Assembly (NCBI GenBank): GCA_947579605.1
Contig: OX388312.1
Coordinates: forward strand, 24,947,313-25,011,312
DNA from: Athripsodes cinereus
Lineage: Eukaryota > Arthropoda > Insecta > Trichoptera > Leptoceridae
Direction of reading: 5' to 3'
Length of the DNA: 64,000 nt
In this document: in pieces, positions 54,952 through 64,000 of the stretch
Position numbering within the stretch: position 1 is the first letter of the stretch
Layout: each line of letters begins with the position of its first letter
Notes under the pieces: model-generated
What the model was told of the DNA's origin: nothing
What the model saw: only the letters and a program-made list of their open reading frames with translations
Database searches by the model: none
Made by a program: the position numbers and the translations under genes

Positions 54952-57900
54952 GTATGTTTGTCAGTTTTTAATAATGAACTAATATTTTGTTTTAAATGGA
55001 TTGTTTACAAATTAAATTAGTTATTAAATAGAGGCATTACATACTTCAAATGATAAAATAAACAGTATCGGAATGGTAAATTTATTCAATATTGGGAGAT
55101 TGAAAACCAGTACTTAAACGTACTCGTATTGATTTAATTTAGTTGAATCGATCATGTTACGAAATGCTGTCGCAAAATTGTAAAAATACTCGTTTATACG
55201 CATACGAGCACCTTGTATTCTGAAAAAAGGTACCCATACGCCAATTCGACAATTAAGTTCGATCATATAAATTAACCTTCTTACGAAATATTGGTAGTTG
55301 AGAAAATAAGATCAATATGTGTACGCATTTCTTTTGATATTACATCATTTGGCACAAGGTTGATAACGTACATCTGTACTAGTAGGTATCTTAAAAATGG
55401 ACTAATTTTAATTACACAATGTTTTGCTGATATTAAAAAAGTTTAAATTTGATTCATAAAATATACCAAATTTAATTTTTATCTCAAGTTTCTATATATG
55501 GTACCTACCTATAAATCATTAAATATTTATTTTAAATTCAAATAGTATAGAACTTCAAAATATAAAATGCAGTTGAAGTGAAAGACATGTTTATGATTTA
55601 GTTAGGATGAGAAAACCATTCAAAATACCTGTTCTGTCTTTAAATATTCATAAAATTATATGCATGTATAATATTTATATAACAAAGAAGAAAATGTCAA
55701 CTTTATTTGATTGGTGAACTAAGTATTTACCTATATTATATAAAAAATAATAATTAAAATGAGTGTTTACATATATTTTTTAGTGTTCTGTTATAAATCA
55801 GTATCTTGTGGAATTCTATTTAGTCAATGTGTGATACCTCTATTCGAATGTCCCAATCCAAACATAACTTTTTGGTTATACACTCGGTACGTATAAATAT
55901 AATAATTCTGAAACAATAATTACGAATAATTTAAGGTTCTTTTTTATTTTGGCATCATTCCTTGGGCCGTGAGGTTAAGAATATTAAAAAATAATACTGG
56001 TCATTGATTTACGACGAGGTTACGGAAGTGTGCAATGTCAGTCTAAAGTTAAAAAAATTACATTTAAATAAGTCATTATTTACTAATTATCCAACGATTG
56101 CAACAAAACACGAATTGTTTAAAAATTATAGGTTCATTCCATTTTCTTAGGAAATTATAGGTAGATATCCATTTACTTAGGAAATAACCTGGAAGTGCAT
56201 ACTGTATTGCACATAAGTTGCTGTGACATATGCCTGTAGTGAATAAAATATTCAAGAACTTTCACATACCTGTTGTATGTTCACATTGTTCACTGTGTCA
56301 CCTTAGACAGCACTATAAACCTCGGTTAATAAAACTAATTAAAATGGAAATTAGCTCTAGACTGGCTTATCCTAGAACTGCTCTAGATTTCCTAACTTAA
56401 ATATTACGATTTTTTACTCGTATTACGTAAAATGTGATTTAAGAAACCAAAGTAATTATATTAATTTTTAAAAATAATTGTTTAAGAGCTACTCAAAACA
56501 ATCCATACGAATTAAGTGTTGCTAGACCAGAGACAATTCAAAATGCTTTATTTGTCGCTGGTGAAGAATTCAAGTTTCTTGTACACGGTTACACAGGACA
56601 TAAGGATTTTGATCCGAATACTGATTCAAGACCAGGTAAAATAAATAAAAACTTTTATATAATTTAAAAAAAATATATAATTTTTTATACAATAAAGTGC
56701 TTACAATAAAATATTGGCAAATTGACCGTTTGCAGCTTATTTTAAAGTGAGGGATATAAATATAATATCAATTGACTATGGTCCAATAGTCCGTGATCCA
56801 TGTTACCTGGAGTCTGTTGCGAATGTTCCTTTGATATCAAAATGTGCGGCACAGTTGTTAGACGCTTTGATTCAAATAAGAGGGATTAAGTTGTCGAATA
56901 TCCATGTAGTGGGTTTGAGTCTTGGAGCACATGTTGCCGGAGGAATAGCCAACTGGTTGAAATCTGGAAAATTACCGAGAATAACAGGTAGGTATTCAAA
57001 TCCATTTTATTATTTATCAATATAAGTCATCTTACAGGTAAAATGCTTTTATATGAGATGATTGATTGCATGTGCTTGAAGCTTTCTTTTTCTTTGAAGT
57101 ATCTGTTTTTTTTTCGTGTTTACTACAAAATGTTAGTGTTACATTATATAATACCAAAAAATATTTACAAACTTTGCTGGTCTATTAATTTTAATTGACT
57201 AGTCTGTAAATTGTTATTATTATGTTATAACTATTTGTTTATGAAAGAAAAATAAAAAAAAATTAAAATAATTATGTTACCCATTGTCAACTTGTTGCAG
57301 GACTTGATCCGGCATTACCATTATTCGTCACACCAAACAATAAAAAGAAATTGGATAAAACTGATGCAGATTTTGTGGACATAATTCATACGGATGCACT
57401 GAGTAGAGAAAAATTGGAATATCTTGGACATTTGGATTTTTACGTCAACGGTGGGCGAAATCAAAAAGGATGTGAACAATATAAAAATATGAGTGAGTTA
57501 TTCATATTCAAATAACAATTTTTGATAAAGTTTTTATTTTTCGAATTTAAAAAATTATTTATATTTTATTTTAGCAATGAGTGAATGTTCCCATTGGAGG
57601 TCTGCGCTTTATTTTGCTGAGAGTATTACAACGGACATAGATAAGGGTTTCTATGGAAAAATTTGTTCGTCGTGGTTTCTTTATATTCTCGGATTGTGTC
57701 CGACGAATGCTCCAGAACTATTAATGGGAGAATATGCCACGAAGCCAAAGTAAGAAATCAATTGAAAAATATGATTAAAATAAATATTTCTTTCCAATAA
57801 AAAACAGGTTGTAGATACATTGAAGAGAGACCCACCTCACACCCGGATATCTCAGCAGTCATTAACTCCTGCTTATCCGCACATACCAAAATTGTCCTCA

Positions 57901-58428
57901 CGGGCGGGCTATTAGGCCGAGGTGTCCAGAGACGTGCAGTTAGACGTTCAAAGGGTGCGAGCCCGAGAGTCGCCAGTGCCAGCACGGCGTGGAAACATTA
58001 AACCCTCCCGAAAGGGACATCCCTACCAAACCTACTCTCCACCAAGGAAGATGACACAACGAGTAAGAAAAGACGACTAAGCCATACACACCACCACTAC
58101 AATGGGCAAAACCATCCCCAGGACACTCCCACGTCAGGCGGGGGTGAACCTGACTGACGCAAAAGCGCAGGTTGTAATGATATATAGTATTTATATTTTT
58201 GATGTTTATTTTTGTTTTAGTAAAGACGCGATAGCCTTTGTAGATACAAATCCTAATCCGCCGTTTGCCAGAGGACCTAGTAATTTATTCAGAACAGCGA
58301 TGGACACTTCCAATGAAATTGACGATTGGGATAAAGAGGATTCCTTCTCAGACAGATGGTTAATCCTGAAGCAAGAAGAAATCGAAAATCACAGTGATAT
58401 TTTTTTTAGAACTGGAGACACACATTAA
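54918..58428 (+). CDS. Secreted lipase, pancreatic-lipase family (lipase B), seven exons
   Basis: Joined exons 54918-54951, 55784-55886, 56487-56635, 56736-56987, 57301-57492, 57575-57749 and 58221-58428 give 370 codons plus TAA, no internal stop, all GT...AG. Exons 3 and 4 have exactly the lengths of those in lipase A and every splice phase agrees, so the two are tandem duplicates. Signal peptide MILLRWVVFLTVFCYKSVSC. HGYTG at 79-83; triad Ser157 (GLSLG), Asp182 (GLDPALPLF), His250 (CSHWR). Lid of 10 residues between Cys237 and Cys248, again phospholipase A1-like. The C-terminal tail (about residues 325-370) is long and acidic, EIDDWDKEDSFSDRW, and has no counterpart in lipase A. Substrate cannot be decided from sequence. 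Confidence 0.9.
55784..55886 (+). CDS. Lipase B exon 2
   Basis: Residues 12-46 with end of signal peptide, Cys27, Cys34 and PNPNITFWLYTR. Confidence 0.88.
56487..56635 (+). CDS. Lipase B exon 3
   Basis: The acceptor is taken as TTTAAG|AG, because only this choice keeps frame (CG|A, then ATQNNPYEL). Encodes FLVHGYTGHKDFDPN. An AG two bases later would break the frame. Confidence 0.88.
56736..56987 (+). CDS. Lipase B exon 4 (nucleophile exon)
   Basis: IHVVGLSLGAHVAGG with Ser157; donor G|GTAGGT. Confidence 0.93.
57301..57492 (+). CDS. Lipase B exon 5 (catalytic Asp)
   Basis: GLDPALPLF (Asp182), FVDIIHTDA, LDFYVNGG; one codon shorter than lipase A exon 5. Confidence 0.93.
57575..57749 (+). 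CDS. Lipase B exon 6 (catalytic His)
   Basis: ECSHWRSALYFAESI with His250, then GFYGKICSSW shared with lipase A; donor AA|GTAAGA. Confidence 0.93.
57814..58176. mobile_element. GC-rich insert in lipase B intron 6
   Basis: A roughly 360-bp GC-rich block in an AT-rich intron, flanked by the 9-bp direct repeat CAGGTTGTA (57805-57813 and 58168-58176). It looks like an inserted retroelement fragment, but no conserved motif identifies it. The splice sites lie outside it. Confidence 0.5.
58221..58428 (+). CDS. Lipase B exon 7 (C-terminus)
   Basis: AIAFVDTNPNPPFARG is the last conserved strand; then about 45 acidic and polar residues to TAA. Confidence 0.9.
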
Positions 58429-59094
58429 AAATAATAATTTGTTGGTTTCTACACAACAGACTATAAAATGTTTTTTGTTTTGGTGAAATTTTGTTACTAA
58501 TTTATTTGTTACAATGCTAGTTTGTAAGTAAATTGAAACTTTTATTCAATAGTAGCATCAAAGGAGGCTAATTACCTAAATATATTTATTTCATTGTCAT
58601 TTTAATAATATCAAGACGTTTATTAAAGAACAAATATTTAACGTTCTATTTTTAAAAATAATTTAATCAAATACAAACAGCTAGGACTACAGCGTATTAT
58701 TATTATGAAAAATAAATAACATAATAATATGTACAATATTCTCAAGGTGCAGTAAAGTCTATGATCTCCTTAGGTAAAGTCTAGTAACATTACAAGATAA
58801 CATTTCATATGTCAGATAAAGTAAATAGTTAATATTTTGTGATTTTTGATTTTTATTTTATTTTATTTTATTTTCACAATATTTAGAATCAAACAGTCGT
58901 TATACAATATGTTGACAATTAATATATTTGACATGTAGACCAGCGAAGATTCCACTCTTACCAGAAATGTCTCAATCTTGAGGAAAAAAAAGTAAAAGTT
59001 AAATAAATAAATAAAAGTAAGATTTAAATAAAACGTACAGATGATCATATTATATACTTATTCTTGATATCTTTGAACCGCCCAAATGTCAGCA
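58429..59094. other. Downstream of lipase B
   Basis: AT-rich 3' flank. AATAAA-like hexamers occur (for example near 58711) but none can be called the polyadenylation site. Confidence 0.4.
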
Positions 59095-59355
59095 AATAGA
59101 AAAATCAATAACAACATAACATACGTAGACAATTCACACAGATCGAGCTAGTCCCAAACTAAGATGAATCTTGTATTATGGGTACTAACGCGACGATACA
59201 CACATATACAATGCACTACACACATATACATGTTACACCCAGACCCAAGACAATTTGAAAAAGGTCATTCCTCACTTTGCCCTGGCCGGGAATCGAACCC
59301 GGAACCTCGTGACTCAAAGGCAAGAGCGTTACCTCCGCGCCACACCGGCCGACAA
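59095..59355 (-). mobile_element. tRNA-derived SINE, second family
   Basis: The right part reads on the minus strand as a tRNA-like head: GGCCGGTGTGGCGCGGAGGT (A-box side) and GGGTTCGATTCCCGGCCAGG (B-box), about 70 nt. The body to the left has GGGTACTAACGCGACG and CTAGTCCCAAACTAAGATG, shared with 50160-50300. The non-tRNA body attached to the head argues against a functional tRNA gene. Confidence 0.65.
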
Positions 59356-59639
59356 TGTTACACACGTAAAATTTGCAGGTAGAACAGTTAACGAATGCAA
59401 TAATTAACTGTTCACGTTTTGGTATTTTTCATTCGTTGTAATAGTTCATTCAAAATAAAAGTTTATTACTTGTGATAACCACATGTGAAAAATAATACCT
59501 TTCAATTCACTGCGCATTTCTGAGAAGGAAAACAAAACCAAATTTAATAATTTCAAACGTTATTAAAATATATTACATTCAAACATTTAATCAAATCTAT
59601 CTAATCTAATACCGTGCGGCGAGACACAGTATCTTACTA

Positions 59640-59745
59640 GTTCGCTGCACCTTGATTATATAATTGTATTGATGTTTTTTTTGTTCTATGATTTTTGTGT
59701 AATATATTGTATTAATGTTGAATAAATACTTTTGAATTTGAATTT
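59640..59745 (+). mobile_element. LINE 3' end with (TTTGAAT)n tail
   Basis: Ends AATGTTGAATAAATACTTTT then GAATTTGAATTTTGAAT, a characteristic lepidopteran LINE tail. No coding part remains. Confidence 0.5.
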
Positions 59746-59750
59746 TGAAT

Positions 59751-59988
59751 ATACCATCAAGGCATTTCCCACAAGAGGGGTAGCCAGGAGACCAGCTGCA
59801 TATAATAAACATGCAAGCTGTCCTCTCCTTGCCAATATAAAATCTAGACATTCAGGATGGGTGGCAAACCTCATTGATGAATTTAAGATGAAAATGTCTT
59901 AATTTTTTCGAACACCTGCCTTTTACAGGAAAGTCGAAAACTTACGGAAAAGAGTTGGAGACCAATTCTTTACTGGGTGCTCCACGGA
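59751..59988 (+). repeat. Rep-A, best full-length copy
   Basis: ACCATCAAGGCATTTCCCAC to GGGTGCTCCACGG. Antisense, it has a 62-codon frame starting MRFATHPECLDFILARRG; a shorter frame with the same start exists antisense to the copy at 68-240. Confidence 0.7.
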
Positions 59989-60940
59989 TCAAATAATATG
60001 TCTAATACTTAAAATATCCAAAAGTGCCTTTGTAAGTAGGTATTATCTACTTGGTTCTATAATATCAGCGTTTCCTTAAATGACATCTTCCGCGAAACAA
60101 ATCTAGGTCTTTGTTAAAAGTCTTTTAACTTTAAAAGTTAAAAGTTAAAAGTCTAGGCGACTTGCGAGAGGGACGTGTTTTTCAATTGTCCTACAACATA
60201 AATATACCAAGGTATATCGCTATACAAGATCATGACACAATGTCAAACTCGTTCAATACTATTGCCAACTTTCGAGCCAAGAACCGTTATGCAATGTAGC
60301 GCCATCGTCTCGCCGACTATCTCTTATATAACATACCTATTACAATAGATAGGTGTTACTACCTGAAGCAATTAATTACCATCTTATTGAATTAAGAACA
60401 AAACAATTGCCTTACTTTCGACATTCTCAATGCATTGATAACAAACCAACATAATCTTACATAGCCTTCATATAAAAAATAATCTGTTCATATTTATGTG
60501 TGTTTTTATACCTATAAGATATCAAATAGATATGTAATAATATAATCACTTCGATTTGTCAGATTAATAAAAGGGAAACAATATTGGCTCTGTGTTAATT
60601 TGTATATATTAGACATGTTCCAGGTTCCTGGTGGATAATGAAATAGTATGATCTTAATTACTTAAAAAGATATTACAGAAAATGAAAATGTTTATCGCAT
60701 TGAATTTGGGTAGAGAAATCAGCATACGTGTATAAATTACTGTACGAATATGTATGAGGCTATATATGTAAGTATGTAACTAAGGATAGAACGTTCCGTC
60801 CTCTCTGCCTAGCCCACATGGGGTACGGAGTGGAAAATAATATAGTATAGAAGCTTAGCAATCGCGTTGACATTTTGATGATGTAAAAATTTGTCGCTTT
60901 GTTGAATAAAAGCGATTTAGATGGCTTCACAGAACACTGA
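59989..60940. other. AT-rich intergenic DNA
   Basis: Contains a LINE 3' UTR scrap at 60780-60830 (CTCTCTGCCTAGCCCACATG, family of 17085, plus sense) and local AAAGTTAAAAGTT repeats near 60130; nothing else recognised. Confidence 0.45.
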
Positions 60941-62247
60941 CAGTCTTATTAATAAAAATCCGCCAAAACATGGTTGAACCACTGATTTCGTGATCCGCCT
61001 ATTAGCGTTTGAACCACCGATCAAATTTTCTTTATTAATAAAAATATTTAATCCGTACCATAGACATCTGTACTTTATATAAAAGATTTCATATGGCAAC
61101 TCGAAAATTCGCTCTATTATGTTGGTTGCCATGTTACACGACGCTGGTAAACAGACAAATTCAAAACAAACAAGCGGCTGTCAAAATTATCTTACAGTGG
61201 AACCTCTCATAACGAGTTTAATTCGTTCCAGACTCTTACTCGTTATGCGAAACATTTTTTTCTATAGAAATCAATGTAAAATACAATAATGCGTTCCATG
61301 CCGAAAGAATAAGTAGGTATTCTTGGAGAACTTTTTTATTAAAGTTTATTCAAATAAAATTACTTATAAAAGAGTGTTACAACTTAAAATACAATTTAGA
61401 TTAGGAAAAAAAAAACGTACCTAAATAAAAATATGAATTTATGACAATTAATTATCCATTTTTATGGGGGCAACTTTTTCACTTTTTCTTTTGCTCGTTA
61501 TGCGAATACTCGTTATGAGAGGTTCCACTGTATTGGTTTTTTCATCTGACATTTTGTACCCAAATACACAGAAATATAAAATATGATGAGGAAGGTTTGT
61601 ATAATTGAAAAGCAAATGTAATAATGGAATGACATTTTATTTATTTATCAAATAAATCATAATCTGACACACAATCAGTGATATGGGTATAACATAACAC
61701 TGCGCACAATATGTATTACTAACCATCAGTAAAATTTTATTTTCTGCTTTCCCTTTTACATTCAAATGATGTACAGGAATAATTCTCATCAGAATCAATC
61801 AATATAACTTTCATACAACATGGAAAAAAGTATCTCTGTCACGAAACAATTAAATGCGTCTATCAAAAAACAAATTAAGAAACTGGTGTTCTGTCACACG
61901 AAAAAAGTGTCTATTATCACAAGAAAAACAACTGATTGAATTAAATTCACATTCGGATACTACTTAAGCGTATTTTTAACCCAAACCAACTCCGATAAAT
62001 TGTAAAATAACTGCAAAACGTACATGTAAACCCGCATAGCAAACATCTGACGTAAAATCCAACATGGCGGGCAGATGACGCCGATTTGAACCACCTTACT
62101 TAAATCACCTTACTTAAACCACCTCGAGAGGCGGATCAACCACTTTTAAACTAGGTTCAAGCTGATCAACGTTTATCAATACGTTTTTTGTCTGATCGGT
62201 GGTTCATCTCCTTATAGAAATTTAATCTACGTTTATTAATAAGACTG
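60941..62247. mobile_element. 1.3-kb inverted-repeat DNA element, tandem copy 1
   Basis: 1307 bp with ends CAGTCTTATTAATAAA and its reverse complement TTTATTAATAAGACTG. Subterminal GGTTGAACCAC / GGTGGTTCA motifs occur in both orientations, as expected for transposase binding sites. No transposase frame; longest is about 70 codons. A separate MITE is nested at 61195-61530. TGA lies at both edges. Confidence 0.75.
61195..61530. mobile_element. pogo/Tigger-like MITE nested in copy 1
   Basis: 336 bp bounded by TA dinucleotides, with 21-bp inverted ends CAGTGGAACCTCTCATAACGA and complement. CAGT ends plus TA target duplication fit pogo/Tigger-type Tc1-mariner elements. Inner CTCGTTATGCGAA motifs are repeated. 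Confidence 0.75.
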
Positions 62248-62250
62248 TGA

Positions 62251-63552
62251 CAGTCTTATTAATAAAAATCCGCCAAACCATGGTTGAACCACTGATTTCG
62301 TGATCCGCCTATTAGCGTTTGAACCACCGATCAAATTTTCTTTATTAATAAAAATATTTAATCCGTACCATAGACATCTGTACTTTATATAAAAGATTTC
62401 ATATGGCAACTCGAAAATTCGCTCTATTATGTTGGTTGCCATGTTACACGACGCTGGTAAACAGACAAATTCAAAACAAACAAGCGGCTGTCAAAATTAT
62501 CTTACAATGGAACCTCTCATAACGAGTTTAATTCGTTCCAGACTCTTACTCGTTATGCGAAACATTTTTTTCTATAGAAATCAATGTAAAATACAATAAT
62601 GCGTTCCATGCCGAAAGAATAAGTATTCTTGGAGAACTTTTTTATTAAAGTTTATTCAAATAAAATTACTTATAAAAGAGTGTTACAACTTAAAATACAA
62701 TTTAGATTAGGAAAAAAAAAACGTACCTAAATAAAAATATGAATTTATGACAATTAATTATCCATTTTTATGGGAGCAACTTTTTCACTTTTTCTTTTGC
62801 TCGTTATGCGAATACTCGTTATGAGAGGTTCCACTGTATTGGTTTTTTCATCTGACATTTTGTACCCAAATACACAGAAATATAAAATATGATGAGGAAG
62901 GTTTGTATAATTGAAAAGCAAATGTAATAATGGAATGACATTTTATTTATTTTTCAAATAAATCATAATCTGACACACAATCAGTGATATGGGTATAACA
63001 TAACACTGCGCACATATGCATTACTAACCATCAGTAAAATTTTATTTTCTGCTTTCCCTTTTACATTCAAATGATGTACAGGAATAATTCTCATCAGAAT
63101 CAATCAATATAACTTTCATACAACATGGAAAAAAGTATCTCTGTCACGAAACAATTAAATGCGTCTATCAAAAAACAAATTAAGAAACTGGTGTTCTGTC
63201 ACACGAAAAAAGTGTCTATTATCACAAGAAAAACAACTGATTGAATTAAATTCACATTCGGATACTACTTAAGCGTATTTTTAACCCAAACCAACTCCGA
63301 TAAATTGTAAAATAACTGCAAAACGTACATGTAAACCCGCATAGCAAACATCTGACGTAAAATCCAACATGGCGGGCAGATGACGCCGATTTGAACCACC
63401 TTACTTAAATCACCTTACTTAAACCACCTCGAGAGGCGGATCAACCACTTTTAAACTAGGTTCAAGCTGATCAACGTTTATCAATACGTTTTTTGTCTGA
63501 TCGGTGGTTCATCTCCTTCTAGAAATTTAATCTACGTTTATTAATAAGACTG
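62251..63552. mobile_element. 1.3-kb inverted-repeat DNA element, tandem copy 2
   Basis: 1302 bp, almost identical to copy 1. Differences are small, for example AAGTAGGTATTCTTGG against AAGTATTCTTGG and CACAATATGTATTAC against CACATATGCATTAC. Followed by TGA. An AACATGGCGGGC YY1-like motif is present in both copies (about 62063 and 63368). Confidence 0.75.
62505..62836. mobile_element. pogo/Tigger-like MITE nested in copy 2
   Basis: 332 bp at the same internal site as in copy 1, so it was present before the outer unit duplicated. Its left end has mutated to CAATGGAACC. Confidence 0.75.
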
Positions 63553-64000
63553 TGAGTGTTTTAAAACTAGTTCAAAATGCAGATACTTAGCGGATAATGT
63601 TGTAGCAGTTTACAAAGATGTCAGTGAATGTAAGTAGTCAAAAAACTTTTACTTTAAACCGCTATTAAACATCTATATTCTTATAGTATGTATATACCTT
63701 GCATTGTAGGCAGAGAGAAGAAAACGTTAGACAACTTTACTGTATTCTATCAAAATAAGCAAGAGATATAGATATCTACTACTACAGAAGTATTTTTTGA
63801 TTACATCCATTTACCTACGTCCAACAGGATTCTTGTAATTATAATATGTTTCAGACGACAATCCAATGAGGCAATCAGTAGGTCGGATGATAGAGTCACG
63901 AAGCGGAAGATAATATGATGTTCAAATTCCATTGCCAACCTCGTCAGCCTTCATGTCACAAACATATGTAATTATTATTATTAAATTTAATACTGCAATG
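63553..64000. other. AT-rich right edge
   Basis: No gene or repeat recognised. Confidence 0.4.

Noticed and set aside
59285..59355. A functional tRNA gene on the minus strand
   Set aside because: A- and B-box-like sequences are present, but I could not fold a proper acceptor stem. The sequence continues into a body shared with a second dispersed copy, so it is a SINE head.

Overview
This window is from an animal nuclear genome, most likely a moth or butterfly. Coding sequence is sparse and interrupted by spliceosomal introns. Non-coding DNA is very AT-rich with many TAGGTACCTA-type motifs. Several LINE 3' tails end in AATAAATAAA runs, and tRNA-derived SINEs are present. The order is an inference from these features; I cannot name the species.

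Left third (1-24504): no exon is recognisable. It is most simply read as part of the large first intron of the minus-strand cadherin gene to its right. It holds SINEs, LINE 3' ends, a TTAA-flanked inverted-repeat element, a small MITE, a dispersed ~235 bp family of unknown type (called Rep-A here) and a perfect 32-bp-arm hairpin.

24505-29667 (minus): one 5163-nt exon encodes the N-terminal 1721 residues of the giant protocadherin Fat (FAT4 type), with a signal peptide, 15 full cadherin repeats and a 16th cut at a phase-0 splice donor. The rest of the protein lies outside the window. A GC-rich, promoter-like stretch lies upstream at 29.7-30.4 kb.

30.7-36.0 kb: LINE remnants, including a 5'-truncated insertion with a 12-bp target-site duplication.

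36059-49779 and 54918-58428 (plus): two tandem paralogous secreted lipases of the pancreatic-lipase family. Both have seven exons with identical splice phases. Both keep the Ser-Asp-His triad, and both have a very short cysteine-bounded lid as in phospholipases A1. I assembled both reading frames exon by exon: 338 and 370 residues without a stop.

Intron 4 of the first lipase carries a complete, young-looking 5.34-kb LTR element (43056-48399; TG...CA ends, 5-bp duplication ATACT, near-identical 918/903-bp LTRs). It is a BEL/Pao-type element that encodes Gag plus protease only. Reverse transcriptase, RNase H and integrase are absent. In their place is a long open frame with two Gly-Trp-containing repeat arrays. 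This is the most unusual object in the window.

Right end (60.9-63.6 kb): a 1.3-kb inverted-repeat DNA element with a pogo/Tigger-like MITE nested inside it is present twice in direct tandem, with TGA at the left edge, between the copies and at the right edge.
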